Position numbers and translations under genes: made by a program. DNA of 64,000 nucleotides from Callorhinus ursinus. Lineage: Eukaryota > Chordata > Mammalia > Carnivora > Otariidae. The notes beneath the pieces were generated by a model, which saw only the letters and a program-made list of their open reading frames with translations, was not told the DNA's origin and ran no database searches. Position 1 is the first letter of the stretch. Each line of letters starts with the position of its first letter. This document shows positions 33,060-43,800 of the stretch, piece after piece. The stretch covers positions 8,247,470-8,311,469 of the forward strand of contig NW_020312867.1 in the NCBI RefSeq assembly GCF_003265705.1, given 5' to 3'.

Positions 33060-33300
33060 CTTTAAGTATCTAACATTCCACATATCCAAGAGTCTGCAAA
33101 TTTATTAAGCAGTTATTCTAAGATTCTATGCTTTTAAAATATTCAAGATGCTAGTATTTTTTGTTATATATGTCTAGGATTCAACAATTGGCCAATGAAA
33201 CTACATTTCCAAAGAATCTGTGTTTATACTTCTAAGAGTCTCTGAATTTGCTTCCAAGATTCAAAGACTATATATGCTGATACTAATACATCTTAGGATT
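33060..33300. repeat. Degenerate periodic CTAAGATTCTNTG-type repeat
   Basis: Related words recur: ccaagagtctgcaaatt (33089), ctaagattctatgcttt (33119), tctaggattcaacaa (33172), ccaaagaatctgtgttt (33209), ctaagagtctctgaattt (33232) and ccaagattcaaagac (33255). Spacing varies between about 20 and 55 bases. Confidence 0.5.
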
Positions 33301-33339
33301 TTAACTGAAGGATTTTTCCCCTGCACTATCATACTCTTT

Positions 33340-34922
33340 GTCCTATTTCCTCATATCAGATAAAGTCTGTTTTAGTGAATGGTCCACGTGCACTTGAAAA
33401 GAATGTGCATTATGCTGTTTTGGGGTAGAGTATTCTGTAAATGTCAATTAGATGCTGTTGTTTGATGGTGTTGTTCAGTTCTGTCTTCTTGCTAATTTTG
33501 TCTGCTAATTCTATTGATTACTGAGAGAGGAGTATCGAATTCTTCAACAATAATTGTGAATTTGTCTATTTCACCTTTCAGTTCTGTCAATTTTCATTTC
33601 CTATGTATATTTTGAAAGCTTCATTTATTTATTTGAGAGAAAGAGCACAAGCCGGTGAGGAGAGGTGTGCAGAGGGAGAGGGAGAGAGAATCTCAAGCAG
33701 ACTCTGTGCAGAGTGTGGAGCCAGATATCGGGCTCCATCTCAAAACCCTGAGATCACAATCTGAGTCAAAACCGTGAGTTGGACGCTTAACCAACTGCAC
33801 CACCCAGGCACTCCTTACTTCCTATATTATAAAGTTCTTTCTTTTAGGTGCTTACACACTTTAGGATTGTTTTGTCTTCCTTAGCAAATAGACCCATTTA
33901 TCATTATTTAATGTTTCTCTTTCTCCCTAGTGATTTGCTTTGCTCTGCAGTTCTCTTTGACATAATAGAGTTACTCCAGCTTTCTTGTGATTATTGTTGC
34001 CACGGTATATCATTTTTCATCCTTTCAAATTTAACCTACCCCTGTCACTATATTTGCAATGAGTTACTTATTAGACATCATATAGTTGGGTCATGTTTGG
34101 GTGTTTAATCTATTTTGGCCATCTCTGACTTTTGTTTGGTATGTTTAGACCATTTATGTTCAGTGTATTTATTGATAGGTTTGGACTTACACCTACCATT
34201 TTATTGTTTGTTTTCTATTTGTTTCCTCTATTTTTCATTCCATATTTCTTCCTTTTCTGATTACTTTTTGGGTTATTTGAATGTTTTCTGTATTCCATTT
34301 TAACCTATCTATTGTGCTTTTATTATATTTCTTTGTATGGTTCTTTTGAGTGGCTGTTCTATTGATTGCAACATATATACTTACTTGTCACCATCTATTT
34401 AGACCCAATATTTTATCACATCAAATGGAATATAGATACCTTTCCATTTATATGACTGTTTACCCTTCTTCCTTTATGTTACAGTTGTCTTGTACATCAC
34501 ATCTACATACATTGAAATTTCTAACAGACAATGATCAGGCAAATTTTCACTGTTACATGTCCATATATTTTAAAGAACTCAAGAGGAAAAAAAATAGTTC
34601 ATTATTTTTACCCAGATATTTACCATTTATGACCCATTATTACCATTTATGTTGCTCTTTGTTCCTGATCTTTTAAATTCCCTTCTGTTTGAAGAACTTC
34701 CTTTAGTAGTTCTCTTAAAGCAGCTTTGATGGCTACGAATTCCCTGGTTTTTTGTGTTTTTTTTCACCTGAGAATGTCTTTATTTCACTTTCATTCCTGG
34801 ACGATATTTTTGCTGGATATAGAACTCTGCATTGACAGTTCTTTTGTTTCAGCACCTTAAATGTCTTCTTCCACTTTCTTCTCACCTCCATGGCTTTTGA
34901 TGTAAAATTTGCAGCCAAACTG
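33340..34922 (-). mobile_element. Old L1 ORF2/5' region, antisense, split by a SINE
   Basis: gaatgtgcattatgctgttt, tttgatggtgttgttcagtt, tgtctatttcacctttcagt, then after the SINE gttactccagctttcttgtg, catatagttgggtcatgttt and tttttgctggatatagaact follow antisense L1M sequence for about 1.4 kb. The 108-aa and 86-aa frames here are artefacts of the element. Confidence 0.7.
33617..33814 (-). mobile_element. Can-SINE, older subfamily, antisense
   Basis: cttcatttatttatttgaga, gaatctcaagcagactctgt, ctgagtcaaaaccgtgag and head actgcaccacccaggcactc. Worn flanks catttcctatgtat (33595-33608) and tacttcctatatta (33816-33829). Many substitutions mark it as one of the older copies. Confidence 0.9.
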
Positions 34923-35555
34923 TGGGGGGAAAGTATTATAGGGGGTGTCAGTTAATAAAAATAGTGTGTTATTTTTCTGGATTTTACATTGCTTGTGGTA
35001 TTTATCAGCTTTTTAAAATTTGTGATTTATTTTCATTTTCTTCTCTCATTCTAAAGAAATATTCACATTCCTACCTAAATGTATATTCATAATTTTCTCT
35101 TCTTTTTCTTAAGGAGGGTCACCCAAAATGGTAAAAGCTTTAGACCTCACCCAAACTAGATTGAGCCCTGCTTCCACTCTCCTCCTGCACACTTCATCTC
35201 TTCAAGGACATGTCAGGGTCAAAAAAAAGACAGGAGTTGGCTGAGTCCTAGCCAGATCCCTCCTTCTTATCATAGTACAGGAAAATTCTTCAGGAGGTGC
35301 CTAGAGAGACGGGTTACCTCTCATTAATTCCCACAGGTCAGAGAATTGAGCTGAATCAGGCACCTGAAGGTGGCACAAGTGAAGCATCAAAAGCCGAGAG
35401 TCCTGGCTAAAAATCAGAATGAAGAGGGCATAGCAGGGGCAGAGAGCATGGCTGTAGGACTAGATGTTCCCTCCCATGCTGGGATTATATAAGCCCCTCC
35501 AGGATTTAGACAAACCCAACAGGGAAGAACATTAAACTGACTGAGATTTCAACCT
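34923..35555. other. Unassigned AT-rich then mixed stretch
   Basis: 34923-35110 is strongly AT-rich with no clear family. 35110-35555 looks unique. No open frame or exon of note. Confidence 0.4.
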
Positions 35556-35559
35556 CAGT

Positions 35560-36066
35560 CTCCTTCTCCTCTCTCATGTCTGCCCAGCCATCTAGGTTTT
35601 CCTGCTATTTTTCCCATGACAGGCCAAGCACATTCCAGCCTGGCCCCAGGGCCTTTGCTCTTCCCATTCCCTCACCCAGATGGACCCTTCTTCCCTGGTT
35701 CTTCATGGGCCTCACTCCCTCATGTCTTCCAGGTCTCTGCATAAAGGCTGCTTTGTCAGGACATGTTCTCTGACCACCCTGTATAAAAAAACACTCTTTC
35801 TCCATCACTACCTATCCCTTACCTGTGCTTGATCTTTTTTCAGAGCATTTATCACCACTTTTGACATTCTATCATATATTTATTTGTTAATTTGTTTTTC
35901 ATCTGTCTCTTCCACTAGAATATAACTTAACCTCCATAGTGGCAGAGATTTTTATCTGACATGTCATGGTTATATTCCTACCACCTAAAAAAAAAAAAAA
36001 AAGGAAAAGATAAGAGAAAATACTTGGTACATAGAGGCTCTTGATAGACATTTGCTGAATGAATTA
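35560..36066 (+). mobile_element. L2 LINE 3' region
   Basis: ccagggcctttgctcttccc, tcttccaggtctctgcataa, gttctctgaccaccctgtat, cagagcatttatcaccactt and gctcttgatagacatttgct, ending gaatgaattaac, follow L2 in order over 500 bases. An A16 run at 35987-36002 interrupts it. Confidence 0.85.
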
Positions 36067-36069
36067 ACT

Positions 36070-36950
36070 AATCAATTAAGTGTCTGCTAGTTGTAGGAAT
36101 GGAAGCTGATAAATTTAAGTTTGTGTAAGGAAAAATAGTTATATTTACTGGAATTTGTACCTGGCTCATCTATGCTTAGTGCTAAGATAGATTGGCTTTT
36201 TAAGAGTCTTTCTGTGTATAAGATTCTATAATCTGCCCTGTATTTGTTTACAAATTTCTATAATCTGTGATTCTCTGTGTCTGAGTCAAGGATCCTGGAA
36301 ATCCTCGCCTTGGTGGCTCTGGACAGCTCACCCTGAAATATAAAGCCAGATCTTAATGACTGCAAGATGTACAGGAGAAGCTGAGGGCACCCAGCCTGAT
36401 TTCACACAGCAGTTCCAGCTTGGAGGGATAATTGGAAAGATTATCACCAGGAAATTGTTTACAGGACAAGCAAGCTCCAGACATAGCCATCACCACCCCC
36501 AGCTCCTGCTGGTTTGTATTTCACATAAGTGGTTTTCTGAGCAGAGAAAAGGGTAGAACCCAGCCTAGTTTGGTGGGTTTCTGTAGCTCCAGGGACAAAA
36601 AGGGGGCACCCACAGAGGTCAAGGATATCCAGGCCATCACAGGAGGGGAAAAGATACTGAGATCTTGGGTGGCCCTACAAAGCAGTTGGATGGTTCTGGT
36701 TCAGGATCAGCACACCCATATGCCCACAGGGACCAGGCAGGTAACCTAAACAAGCAAAGACAGCCGGATGGGAGCCTAGGCAGACAGGACATCCATATCC
36801 CTTTCCAAAAGGGCAGCTCGGACCAGTTTTTGCCCAACAGACATGCTAGTGTAACCAGATTTTCTGATTTCTCATTAAAAACCAGAAATCCAAATTTGTA
36901 TTGGAAATCTCCTAATTTTAAATGTTGCAGAATCAAAAAATTTTAAAGCA
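36070..36950. other. Unassigned stretch, no gene seen
   Basis: 36195-36290 has taagattctataatctgcc and ctataatctgtgattctctg, echoing the periodic words at 33.1 kb. The rest is unassigned. Two overlapping frames (105 aa plus, 99 aa minus, about 36430-36940) show no motif. Confidence 0.35.
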
Positions 36951-36954
36951 CTAT

Positions 36955-37480
36955 TTTCTAGTTAATATTTCCACGTAAAAAACCACTCCAAATTTCGTGA
37001 CGTAAAGCAACCATTTTATTATGTCCGTGGGTTCTCTGTGTCAGACATCTGGACAGGGCACAGTGGGGATAGCTTACTCTGCTCCATGGTGTCCAGGGCT
37101 TCAGCTGGGAAGACTCACATGGCTGGGGCTAGAATCATCTGGGGGCTTCTCTGCTCACATATCTGGTGCTTGGGCTGGGATGATTCAGAGGCCGGGCTCA
37201 GCTGGGATTGTCCACTGGAGTGCCTACACATGGCTTCTCCATGTGGCCTGGGCTTCTCCCATCATGTGGCTGGTTCGAGTATCCAGAGAGGGAGCACTGC
37301 AAATCCAGACAGTGAGCACTGCAGGAGAACCAGGCAGAAGGGATCTAGCCTCTAGTCCTGTAGGGTCACTTCTACCATACTCTACTGGGCAAAGCAGCCA
37401 CAGACCCACCCAGATTCAAGGGGCAGGACACACAGACCCCCAACTCTAGGTGGGAGGAGAGTCAAAGAGTTTGCAGGCAT
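36955..37480 (+). mobile_element. Old LTR-type repeat, same family as at 32.4 kb
   Basis: ttcgtgacgtaaagcaacca, ttttattatgtccgtgggtt, cttctccatgtggcctgggc, cagattcaaggggcaggac and gggaggagagtcaaagagtt match the second half of the same repeat family. The 142-aa and 105-aa frames inside it are artefacts. Confidence 0.45.
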
Positions 37481-37880
37481 TTATAAAAGCACCACGCACT
37501 GTGTGGCCATGCCAGATGGGTCTGCAGGCTGGATTTGACCAGCACATTGCCAGCAGCCTGACCCAGAACACATTCTCAGCATGGCTGAAGCATCTGCTTC
37601 CTCACTGACCCAAAGCCTCAGCCATTTGCCCTTTCTCTTCCTCTCTGGAAGGTCTTTCTTTAAGTCCTTGGACCTAGAAGGCTGATCCTACTCTTTTTCT
37701 AGGCAATATGACCTAAGAGCCTCTGGTGGGCCCAAGTGCTCCCAAGGGGGAAATATCTTCCTTTCTGATCACCCTCTGAAAGGTAATCCCAGGGGAACTG
37801 CACAGAAATGGGTATGCAATGAAGAAGTAAACATGGACTTCCTGCCAAGCACTGTACACTTGGCCTCTTTACAGCCGTTC

Positions 37881-38053
37881 TTTTTTTTTAAAAAAGATTT
37901 TATTTATTTATTTATTTTTGCGGGGGAGAGGCAGAGAGCAAGGGAATCTCAAGACTCCCCGCTGAGCATGGAACCTAATGCGGGGCTCCATCTCACAAGC
38001 CTGATGACCTGAGTTGGACGGACGCTTAACCAACTGAGCCACCCAGGCACCCC
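37881..38053 (-). mobile_element. Can-SINE, antisense, internally shortened
   Basis: ttttatttatttatttattt, gcaagggaatctcaagact, gacttgg-type core replaced by ctgatgacctgagttggac, head aactgagccacccaggcacc. A piece of the middle is missing and gacggac near 38019 looks locally duplicated. Confidence 0.9.
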
Positions 38054-38059
38054 TTTTTG

Positions 38060-38190
38060 CATCCATTCTTTCATGTAATACTCACAATGAGCTTGCAAAG
38101 CAACTGCTCCCATTTAAGAGATGAGCAAACTGAGTTTCGCAGAAAGTACAGAACTTGCCCAGAGTCACTCAGGCAAGTCAGTGTGTTCAC
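38060..38190 (-). mobile_element. MIR SINE fragment
   Basis: catgtaatactcacaatgag, ctcccatttaagagatgagc and cttgcccagagtcactcagg follow reverse-complemented MIR. Confidence 0.6.
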
Positions 38191-38264
38191 ACTAGGTGGA
38201 GCCATGGGGTTGACTCTGAAGCAAAGAAGTGTAGGGCAAAGGAAGACCAGCCTGCTTAGAGTGG

Positions 38265-38440
38265 AGGAGGAGGGTTAGAGAGGAAGGGGGTAGGCCAAGT
38301 AGGGCCAGATTTTGAAGAGCCTTGTGAGCCCCACAAAGAACCCTCAACTTGATGAGTTGGGCAGTAGGGAGCCATTCAAGGGTCTTGAGTTGAGGGGTGA
38401 CTATACTGATTAAGGCCAGTGACGATGCACTGTCCTGTCT
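38265..38440 (-). mobile_element. L2 ORF2-end fragment, antisense
   Basis: gggccagattttgaagagcc, ttgtgagccccacaaagaac, gggagccattcaagggtctt and gaggggtgactatactgatt follow the antisense of L2 (aggccctacatgatctggcc region). Confidence 0.6.
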
Positions 38441-38444
38441 GTAA

Positions 38445-39295
38445 TTCCTTACAGAGTGTTTTATTTTGCAGATCTTCTTTTCCATGAATTTCCTCATTTG
38501 ATTCCCACCCATGTGGTTAGGCTCCCTGTTTGCCAAATAAGTAAGCAAAGTAAGGGTCTCTGAAATTACAATATGCCAAAAGTATGAGCAGCAAAGCCAT
38601 CTGGAATGCGGCCACCCCAGTCAGTGGGGCAGTGGGTACTGCCTGGTAACAGGGGACAGGGGACAGCTGCCATTCTGGCCCCCTAGCATCACTCCCCATC
38701 ACCCCATCTTTTCCTTGTGGGATCGTTCCCTCCCGCCTCCAACTCTAAAAGATTTTAGTGGGCTGTCAGTTTTACGGTCCTCTAGGGGGTAAGCACAAGG
38801 CCAGCCTGGCCAATCAGAGTACTTCTCAGGGATTACCATGGATGCTAGTGGAAAGACAGTCTCAGTATTTTCTTGAAGGTTGCCAACGGTGGGGCTCATG
38901 TAAGCCCAGAGCCTCAGGCAACCGGCTTTACTGGCATATGGGGAATTCCCCCTTGAGAATGAAGCCAGCAGAGAGGACAGCCGGGCTGAGAGGCAGAGGG
39001 AGGGAGGCCGCCCCTGTGGCACCAGTGAGAGCCCCCAGATCCAGCGAAGCCTGACTCCCAATTGTGAGAGCCACTCTGATTTTCTCTTCTGTCGCTTGCA
39101 CCCAAAGCAGCCCTGACACACAAATTTAGGGGTAAGACAGACTTGGGTTCTCTTTCTCTGTTTCTTCACCTGTGAAATGGGAATAATCAAAATACCAAAT
39201 TTACAGTTTCTGGAGTTAAATATACTTCATAAACTATGAGGGAGCAAAAAAAAAAAAAAGGAAAGAAAAGAAAAAGAGACAAGAAGACAAGGGAA
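38445..39295. other. Unassigned stretch, no gene seen
   Basis: A MIR-like start (gaatttcctcatttgattcc) is followed by unassigned sequence. A 163-codon minus frame (38699-39190) overlaps a 98-codon plus frame; neither has a recognisable domain. An A-rich run (39247-39290) closes the stretch. Confidence 0.35.
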
Positions 39296-39299
39296 AGTT

Positions 39300-40090
39300 A
39301 TGATGTAAAGGAATAAAAATTACTGCCATCTGCAAATGCTACAATTATTCTCACAGAATAAGAGAGTTCAGTGAAGTTGCTGGATAGCTCATCAAGATTC
39401 ACACATCGATAGTGTCTCGATATACCATCAGAGACAAATTTTATTTTATTTTATCTTACGTATTTTTTTAAGATTTTATTTATTTATTTGTCAGAGAGAG
39501 AGCACACAAGCAGGGCGAGCAGCAGGCAGAGGGAGAAGCAGACTCCCTGCTGAGCAGGGAGCCCGATGTGGGGCTCGATCCCAGGACCCTGGGATCATGA
39601 CCTGAGCCGAAGGCAGATGCTTAACCGACCGAGCCACCCAGGTGTCCCAGTGACAACTTTTATAATATATATTTTTTAAAAGACTTCGTTCACTCTAGCC
39701 ACAAAAATCTCTAAGATTGCCAGGAATAAATCTAACAGGAGATGTACAAAAACTCTATGGAGAAACTTATAAATCTGTAGAGGACACACACAATGGTCTA
39801 TATAAGTGCTGAAATGTACGAAATTCACAGATGGGAAGGCTCAGTGTGATATGTGATACATATGGCGATTCCTTCCCCAATTTAATTTATAAGTGTAATG
39901 CAATTTTAGTTAAAATCCCAACAGAGTTTTTCACTAAACTTGACAATTAGATGGTAAAATCCATGTTGGGGAATAAAAGACCAGAAATGCTAAGCCTAAA
40001 AAAGTAGGACTTGTCCTTTAAGACATCAAGATGCATTCACTCTAAGGTTACAGTAATGAAACCATGAAACACCAAATACAGGTTCATTGA
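39300..40090 (+). mobile_element. Old L1 ORF2 fragment, sense, split by a SINE
   Basis: gagagttcagtgaagttgct before the SINE, and after it caggaataaatctaacagga, gatgtacaaaaactctatgg, atttataagtgtaatgcaat and aaaatcccaacagagttttt encode the decayed C-terminal third of an L1 ORF2 in the sense direction. The frame is broken by stops. Confidence 0.75.
39444..39647 (-). mobile_element. Can-SINE, antisense, with target-site duplication
   Basis: A T-rich tail with ttttattttattttat, aagattttatttatttattt, gactccctgctgagcaggga and head cgagccacccaggtgtccc. cagagacaaatttta (39429-39443) and cagtgacaactttta (39648-39662) agree at 13 of 15 bases. Confidence 0.95.
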
Positions 40091-40139
40091 ATGTCTTTCT
40101 GGATTAGCGAACAATCCAAATCAGGCAGTATTTTAAAAT

Positions 40140-40540
40140 AGGGAGGCTACTTCCAGAATGACAGAGTGGACACTGGGCTTTTTTGTTCCCAAAGCTCTCT
40201 CTGCAAGACGATTATTCTTCCTGTGCCATTGACATCAGGCCTAGCCATGTGACTTACTTTCGCCGATAAGATGTGATCTTGAATGATGTAATGCCACTTC
40301 TGAGCAGAAGCTTTAAAAGCCATCCCATATTTCCAGTGTGGGTATTTCCCTCTTCCACCAAAGCAGCATAACGCAAATAGGGTCACTGGTTCCCAAAAGG
40401 AAGACCACGTGGCCAGAACTGCAGCCAATCCTGGAATGTAGGATGGGGGAGAAATAGACATTTATTGTTGTAAGCCAGAGAGATTTGAGGTTTGTTTGTT
40501 ACCTCAGCATAATTTAGAGAAGCTGACTAATACAGAAATA
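40140..40540 (+). mobile_element. MaLR/MLT1-like LTR
   Basis: gcctagccatgtgacttact, ttcgccgataagatgtgat, gacatttattgttgtaagcc, agagagatttgaggtttgtt, and the end agaagctgactaatacag are the typical MLT1 body and tail. A 104-codon minus-strand frame inside it is not a gene. Confidence 0.65.
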
Positions 40541-40920
40541 TAACCTAATGGGTTGATAAAATACTGCAATTTTTATCCTTTGTCAGAGTATAAATGGCCA
40601 ATTTTTGTAATTAGTACATTGACGCTTTACATTGGTTTCTCATTGTTCTGCTAAACAGGAGCATTCCTCAAATTATTCACAAGGATGTATATAGTTAAAA
40701 GCATTTTTTAAAAAACAAGTTTGGGGAAATGCTGTAAGCCACTGTCTTCCCAGATGAGATCCATCCTTCATATTAGCATATTAAAGACTGCAAAATCCTG
40801 CAGGAGAGAAAACTTTACTAACTCAGTGTTTCCCCACATCATTTGGTGATAGAACCCTTAGTCTGACTTTTAACATATCATGAGAGTTTGGGATAAGGTT
40901 TTTCTCAAAATGATTTTCTC
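40540..40920. other. Unassigned AT-rich stretch
   Basis: No repeat family or exon recognised. Lies between an LTR remnant and a MIR. Confidence 0.4.
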
Positions 40921-41105
40921 TCTTTGCTGTTATGTATTTAACACTAGGTGCTTTATATGCATTATATCATTTACATCTCTTAACCTCTGTGAGAGAGGCA
41001 TCATTATTCCCATTTTATAGCTGACAAAATGAAGGTTCAAAGAGATAAACTGACTTGCTCAGAGAAAACACAGTAAAAATAATAGGGAAGCTAGGGCTTG
41101 AATTC
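40920..41105 (-). mobile_element. MIR SINE
   Basis: acactaggtgctttatatgc, attcccattttatagctgac, aaatgaaggttcaaagagat and gctagggcttgaattcaagt follow reverse-complemented MIR. Confidence 0.75.
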
Positions 41106-41139
41106 AAGTCTGGCAACAAAGACTGAGCTCTCAACCCAC

Positions 41140-41450
41140 CTGATTTTCTCTTGCCTCCAAAATCACCTCCTGGCTTCTGAAGCTAACGCTGAAGGGCCCT
41201 TATCAGCTCTGATACCTACCCAATCCAATCTAAATCTTCATTTTGACCTGACCACACCTTCTCATGCTCTATGTATCTCCTGCCTGACTATTCCTTTCTC
41301 ACTCAGGGCCTTCCTTCCTGCTACCATCCTTACACCTCTTCTCCATCCTTTAGCTTTCTTTAAGGTTTAGCTCATGACCCCTCCTCCAAGAAGCCTTCCT
41401 TGACTACTTCTCTCCACAATGAATTCTCTCTGACTTTATATGAATAGGTG
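41140..41450 (+). mobile_element. L2 LINE 3' region
   Basis: cacaccttctcatgctctat, ctatgtatctcctgcctgac, ctcctccaagaagccttcct and tgactacttctctccac follow the L2 3' region. The 90-codon frame (41098-41370) is within it. Confidence 0.65.
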
Positions 41451-41454
41451 GTAA

Positions 41455-41601
41455 AGCAGAACATTTCCCTGGGATGCAAATTCTCAGCCACCCCCTCAGA
41501 CCTACTGAATCAAAAACTCTGGGGATAGGACCCAGCTATCTTGGTTTTAACAAGCCATCCCGGTAAGATTGCTGATTCACTTCGAAGTTTGAGAACCACT
41601 G
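41455..41601 (-). mobile_element. MER5-like hAT MITE
   Basis: gggatgcaaattctcagcca, ctcagacctactgaatcaaa, aactctggggataggaccca, ttggttttaacaagccatcc and the terminus gtttgagaaccactg are a well-preserved MER5-type element. The left terminus is worn. Confidence 0.8.
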
Positions 41602-41749
41602 GTCTAAGCCGACTACGTTGGGTTTTTTTTTTCCTTCTGACAAACAATTAGCTTAGGAAAAGACACTGGACAAAATTCTGGACAAAGATGTGAGGGGAAT
41701 CTATGGGAATGGGGTTTCTAGGACCTACCCTCATTCTTAATAAGAAACA

Positions 41750-42370
41750 TAGGATGAACTGTTGTACCCATTAACAGGCTTTTGGTTTCAAGCAATAGAA
41801 AATTCAGCTAGCAGGGGCTTAAATGAAAGGGGTTTTATTCTCACTTTCAAAAATTCTAGAGATAGGGCGCCTGGGTGGCTCAGTTGGTTAAGCGACTGCC
41901 TTCGGCTCAGGTCATGATCCTGGAGTCCCGGGATCGAGTCCCGCATCGGACTCCCTGCTCAGCAGGGAGTCTGCTTCTCCCTCTGACCCTCTGACCCTCT
42001 TCCCTCTTCCCTCTCATGCTCTCTATCTCTCACTCTGTCTCTCAAATAAATAAAAAAATCTTTAAAAAAAAATTCTAGAGATAGACAGGGGGCTAGCATT
42101 GGTTTGATGGTTCAGCAAGATGTGTTATTCTCTTGGCATGTCTCTCTGAACACAGAATGGCTGCCACAACTCAAGTGTCACATCATAATCAGGCGGGAGG
42201 AAGAAGTGGGGAAGGCCGTTGAAGCAATGTGTGTCCCTCTTACCAGGACAGTAGAGGCTTCGTGTTTGTCTCATTGGCTAGAACTGGCCACATGCACCCC
42301 TCTGGCAGCAAGGGAGGCTGGGAAAGTAGGTGTTTCGTTTTTCCAAGCTCTATAATGAAGGCTTATAGGG
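41750..42370 (+). mobile_element. Old interspersed repeat, family uncertain, split by a SINE
   Basis: ggtttcaagcaatagaaaat, agcaggggcttaaatgaaag and ggttttattctcac before the SINE, then gtctcattggctagaactgg and ccacatgcacccctctggc after it, match a common old mammalian repeat with an ATTGG-bearing second half. Confidence 0.45.
41865..42067 (+). mobile_element. Young Can-SINE with exact 16-bp duplication
   Basis: Head gggcgcctgggtggctcagt, body gcgactgccttcggctcagg, B-box-like gggatcgagtcccg, tail ctctcaaataaataaaaaaa. aaaaattctagagata is repeated exactly at 41849-41864 and 42068-42083. A local tandem gaccctct near 41984 is peculiar to this copy. Confidence 0.97.
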
Positions 42371-42679
42371 GACGAGCAAATCCACATTGTCTTCTAGCTA
42401 AGTTGAGTTCTAGCTTCCTGACAGGAAGCGTTACCAGCTTCTTCCTCAGTAGTTGGGGGATTAATAAAATGGTTCAGGGTCAGCTCACAAACGAAATGAG
42501 GCTCCACCACAGTTGGTATGGATTTTTCCAACACGTCTTTCCTCTTCTCTTCTCTTAACTGTCTTCTTGCTTTTTATAGAATCGTTCCTACTGGAATATC
42601 AGAGGGAGAGGCCTTTAGAATGTTCCAAAAGATGAGAAAAGGTAGAGCCATTTAGGTTCAGTGAGGGAGACTGGTCTGT

Positions 42680-42910
42680 CACTTCCATGCTGCCATTTCC
42701 ATGCTGTGTGACCTTGGGCAGGTCACTCCACCTCTCTGAGCCTCAGTTTCTATATCTGTGAAATGGAGCTAATGAGAGCCCCTACCTCCCTCTGGGGAGG
42801 TTATGAGGATGAAATGAGGTCAACTATATAAAGCAACAAGCTCAGTGCCTGGTACTAAGGTAGGTGGTTAGTGAACTGGTGCCTGTTATTATCATTATCA
42901 ATCATTTTAG
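42680..42910 (+). mobile_element. MIR SINE, near complete
   Basis: ccatgctgtgtgaccttggg, caggtcactccacctctctg, agcctcagtttctatatctg, gaggttatgaggatgaaatg and tcagtgcctggtactaaggt are one of the best-preserved MIR copies here. Confidence 0.9.
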
Positions 42911-43189
42911 CACATGCCTGTTGTGGAGTAGAAGAGGTTGCCGTTTAGACATCAGGGCATGGAAAATTAGTGGACAGTCCTCTGATTACTCCTCCTTGGA
43001 CAAAATGCCAAACTAAATTCTCATTAGCATGTCAGTCAATTCGCATGTCAGGGAACTTCATAGAAGCCTGGAAGCGATACCCTTGAGTGTAGGGGGAAAA
43101 ATGCCTCCCCCACCTTTATCAGAAGCTCAAGCCTAGTGGGGGAGGGGAGGTCGGTGGCTGTCCTCCCTCTCAGGACGGAGGTGGCCAGC

Positions 43190-43400
43190 ATTCCGAGCTG
43201 CCCTCCGCACTTCCTGACATTTGTGGTTTAATCAAGCCCCATTAATCCCTCCCAGTTTCAAAGCCCGGCACACAGGAACCACAAACTCCCACAGCCTCTG
43301 ACGGGAATCGTGTGGCTAAAGCCAAGGGGAACTCTTTGAAAGGTAATTAGTGTCCTTTGAATCCAGGGCCCTTTGATTTTGCTTCCTGGCTTTAAACGGT
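43190..43400. promoter_or_regulatory. Candidate enhancer: RUNX- and TCF/LEF-type motif cluster
   Basis: Unique-looking sequence with TGTGGTTT (43222-43229) and AACCACAAAC (43277-43286), which are RUNX-type sites in opposite orientation, and CTTTGAA at 43334 and 43355 with CTTTGAT at 43371, which fit TCF/LEF cores. The homeodomain-type GGTAATTAG lies at 43342-43350. No repeat covers it. Function is inferred only from motif density. Confidence 0.3.
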
Positions 43401-43561
43401 CGCAGGAGATTTTGCAGCATGGGGGAAAACAAAAAGGCAGCAGCAAGAGCTCCTGATGCCGGGCCTTCTGCTGCCTCTGGAGTCCCATGTCGCACCAGCA
43501 GCCTGAAAGAGGACACTTGCAGACATGGCCAAGGGTGGCTGAGTTGTTGAGTGGTACCAGG

Positions 43562-43800
43562 AGCCATTCACTCATTCATTCATTCATTCATTCGGGCTCA
43601 CACACTGTGCCAGGCACCATGCTAAACACGGGATGCACGGTTTTCCCTCCTTTGTTCATTTACTTGTATCTCTGTGGCAGACACCGAGTTCCGGCCTGGG
43701 GCTATACGCTTATTGTCCAGCAGGAGAGGCAGACAATAAACAAGTCAGTAAATAAAAATAATTGCCTATGAGAATAAAGTACCAATAAAGAACTAAATAA
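43562..43800 (-). mobile_element. L2 LINE tail, antisense
   Basis: An (ATTC)n head (43566-43593), then tgtgccaggcaccatgctaa, gccagcaggagaggcagaca region and caataaacaagtcagtaaat are the antisense L2 tail. Confidence 0.6.

Noticed and set aside
38699..39190. 163-codon minus-strand frame
   Set aside because: It overlaps a 98-codon frame on the other strand and smaller frames, with no domain.
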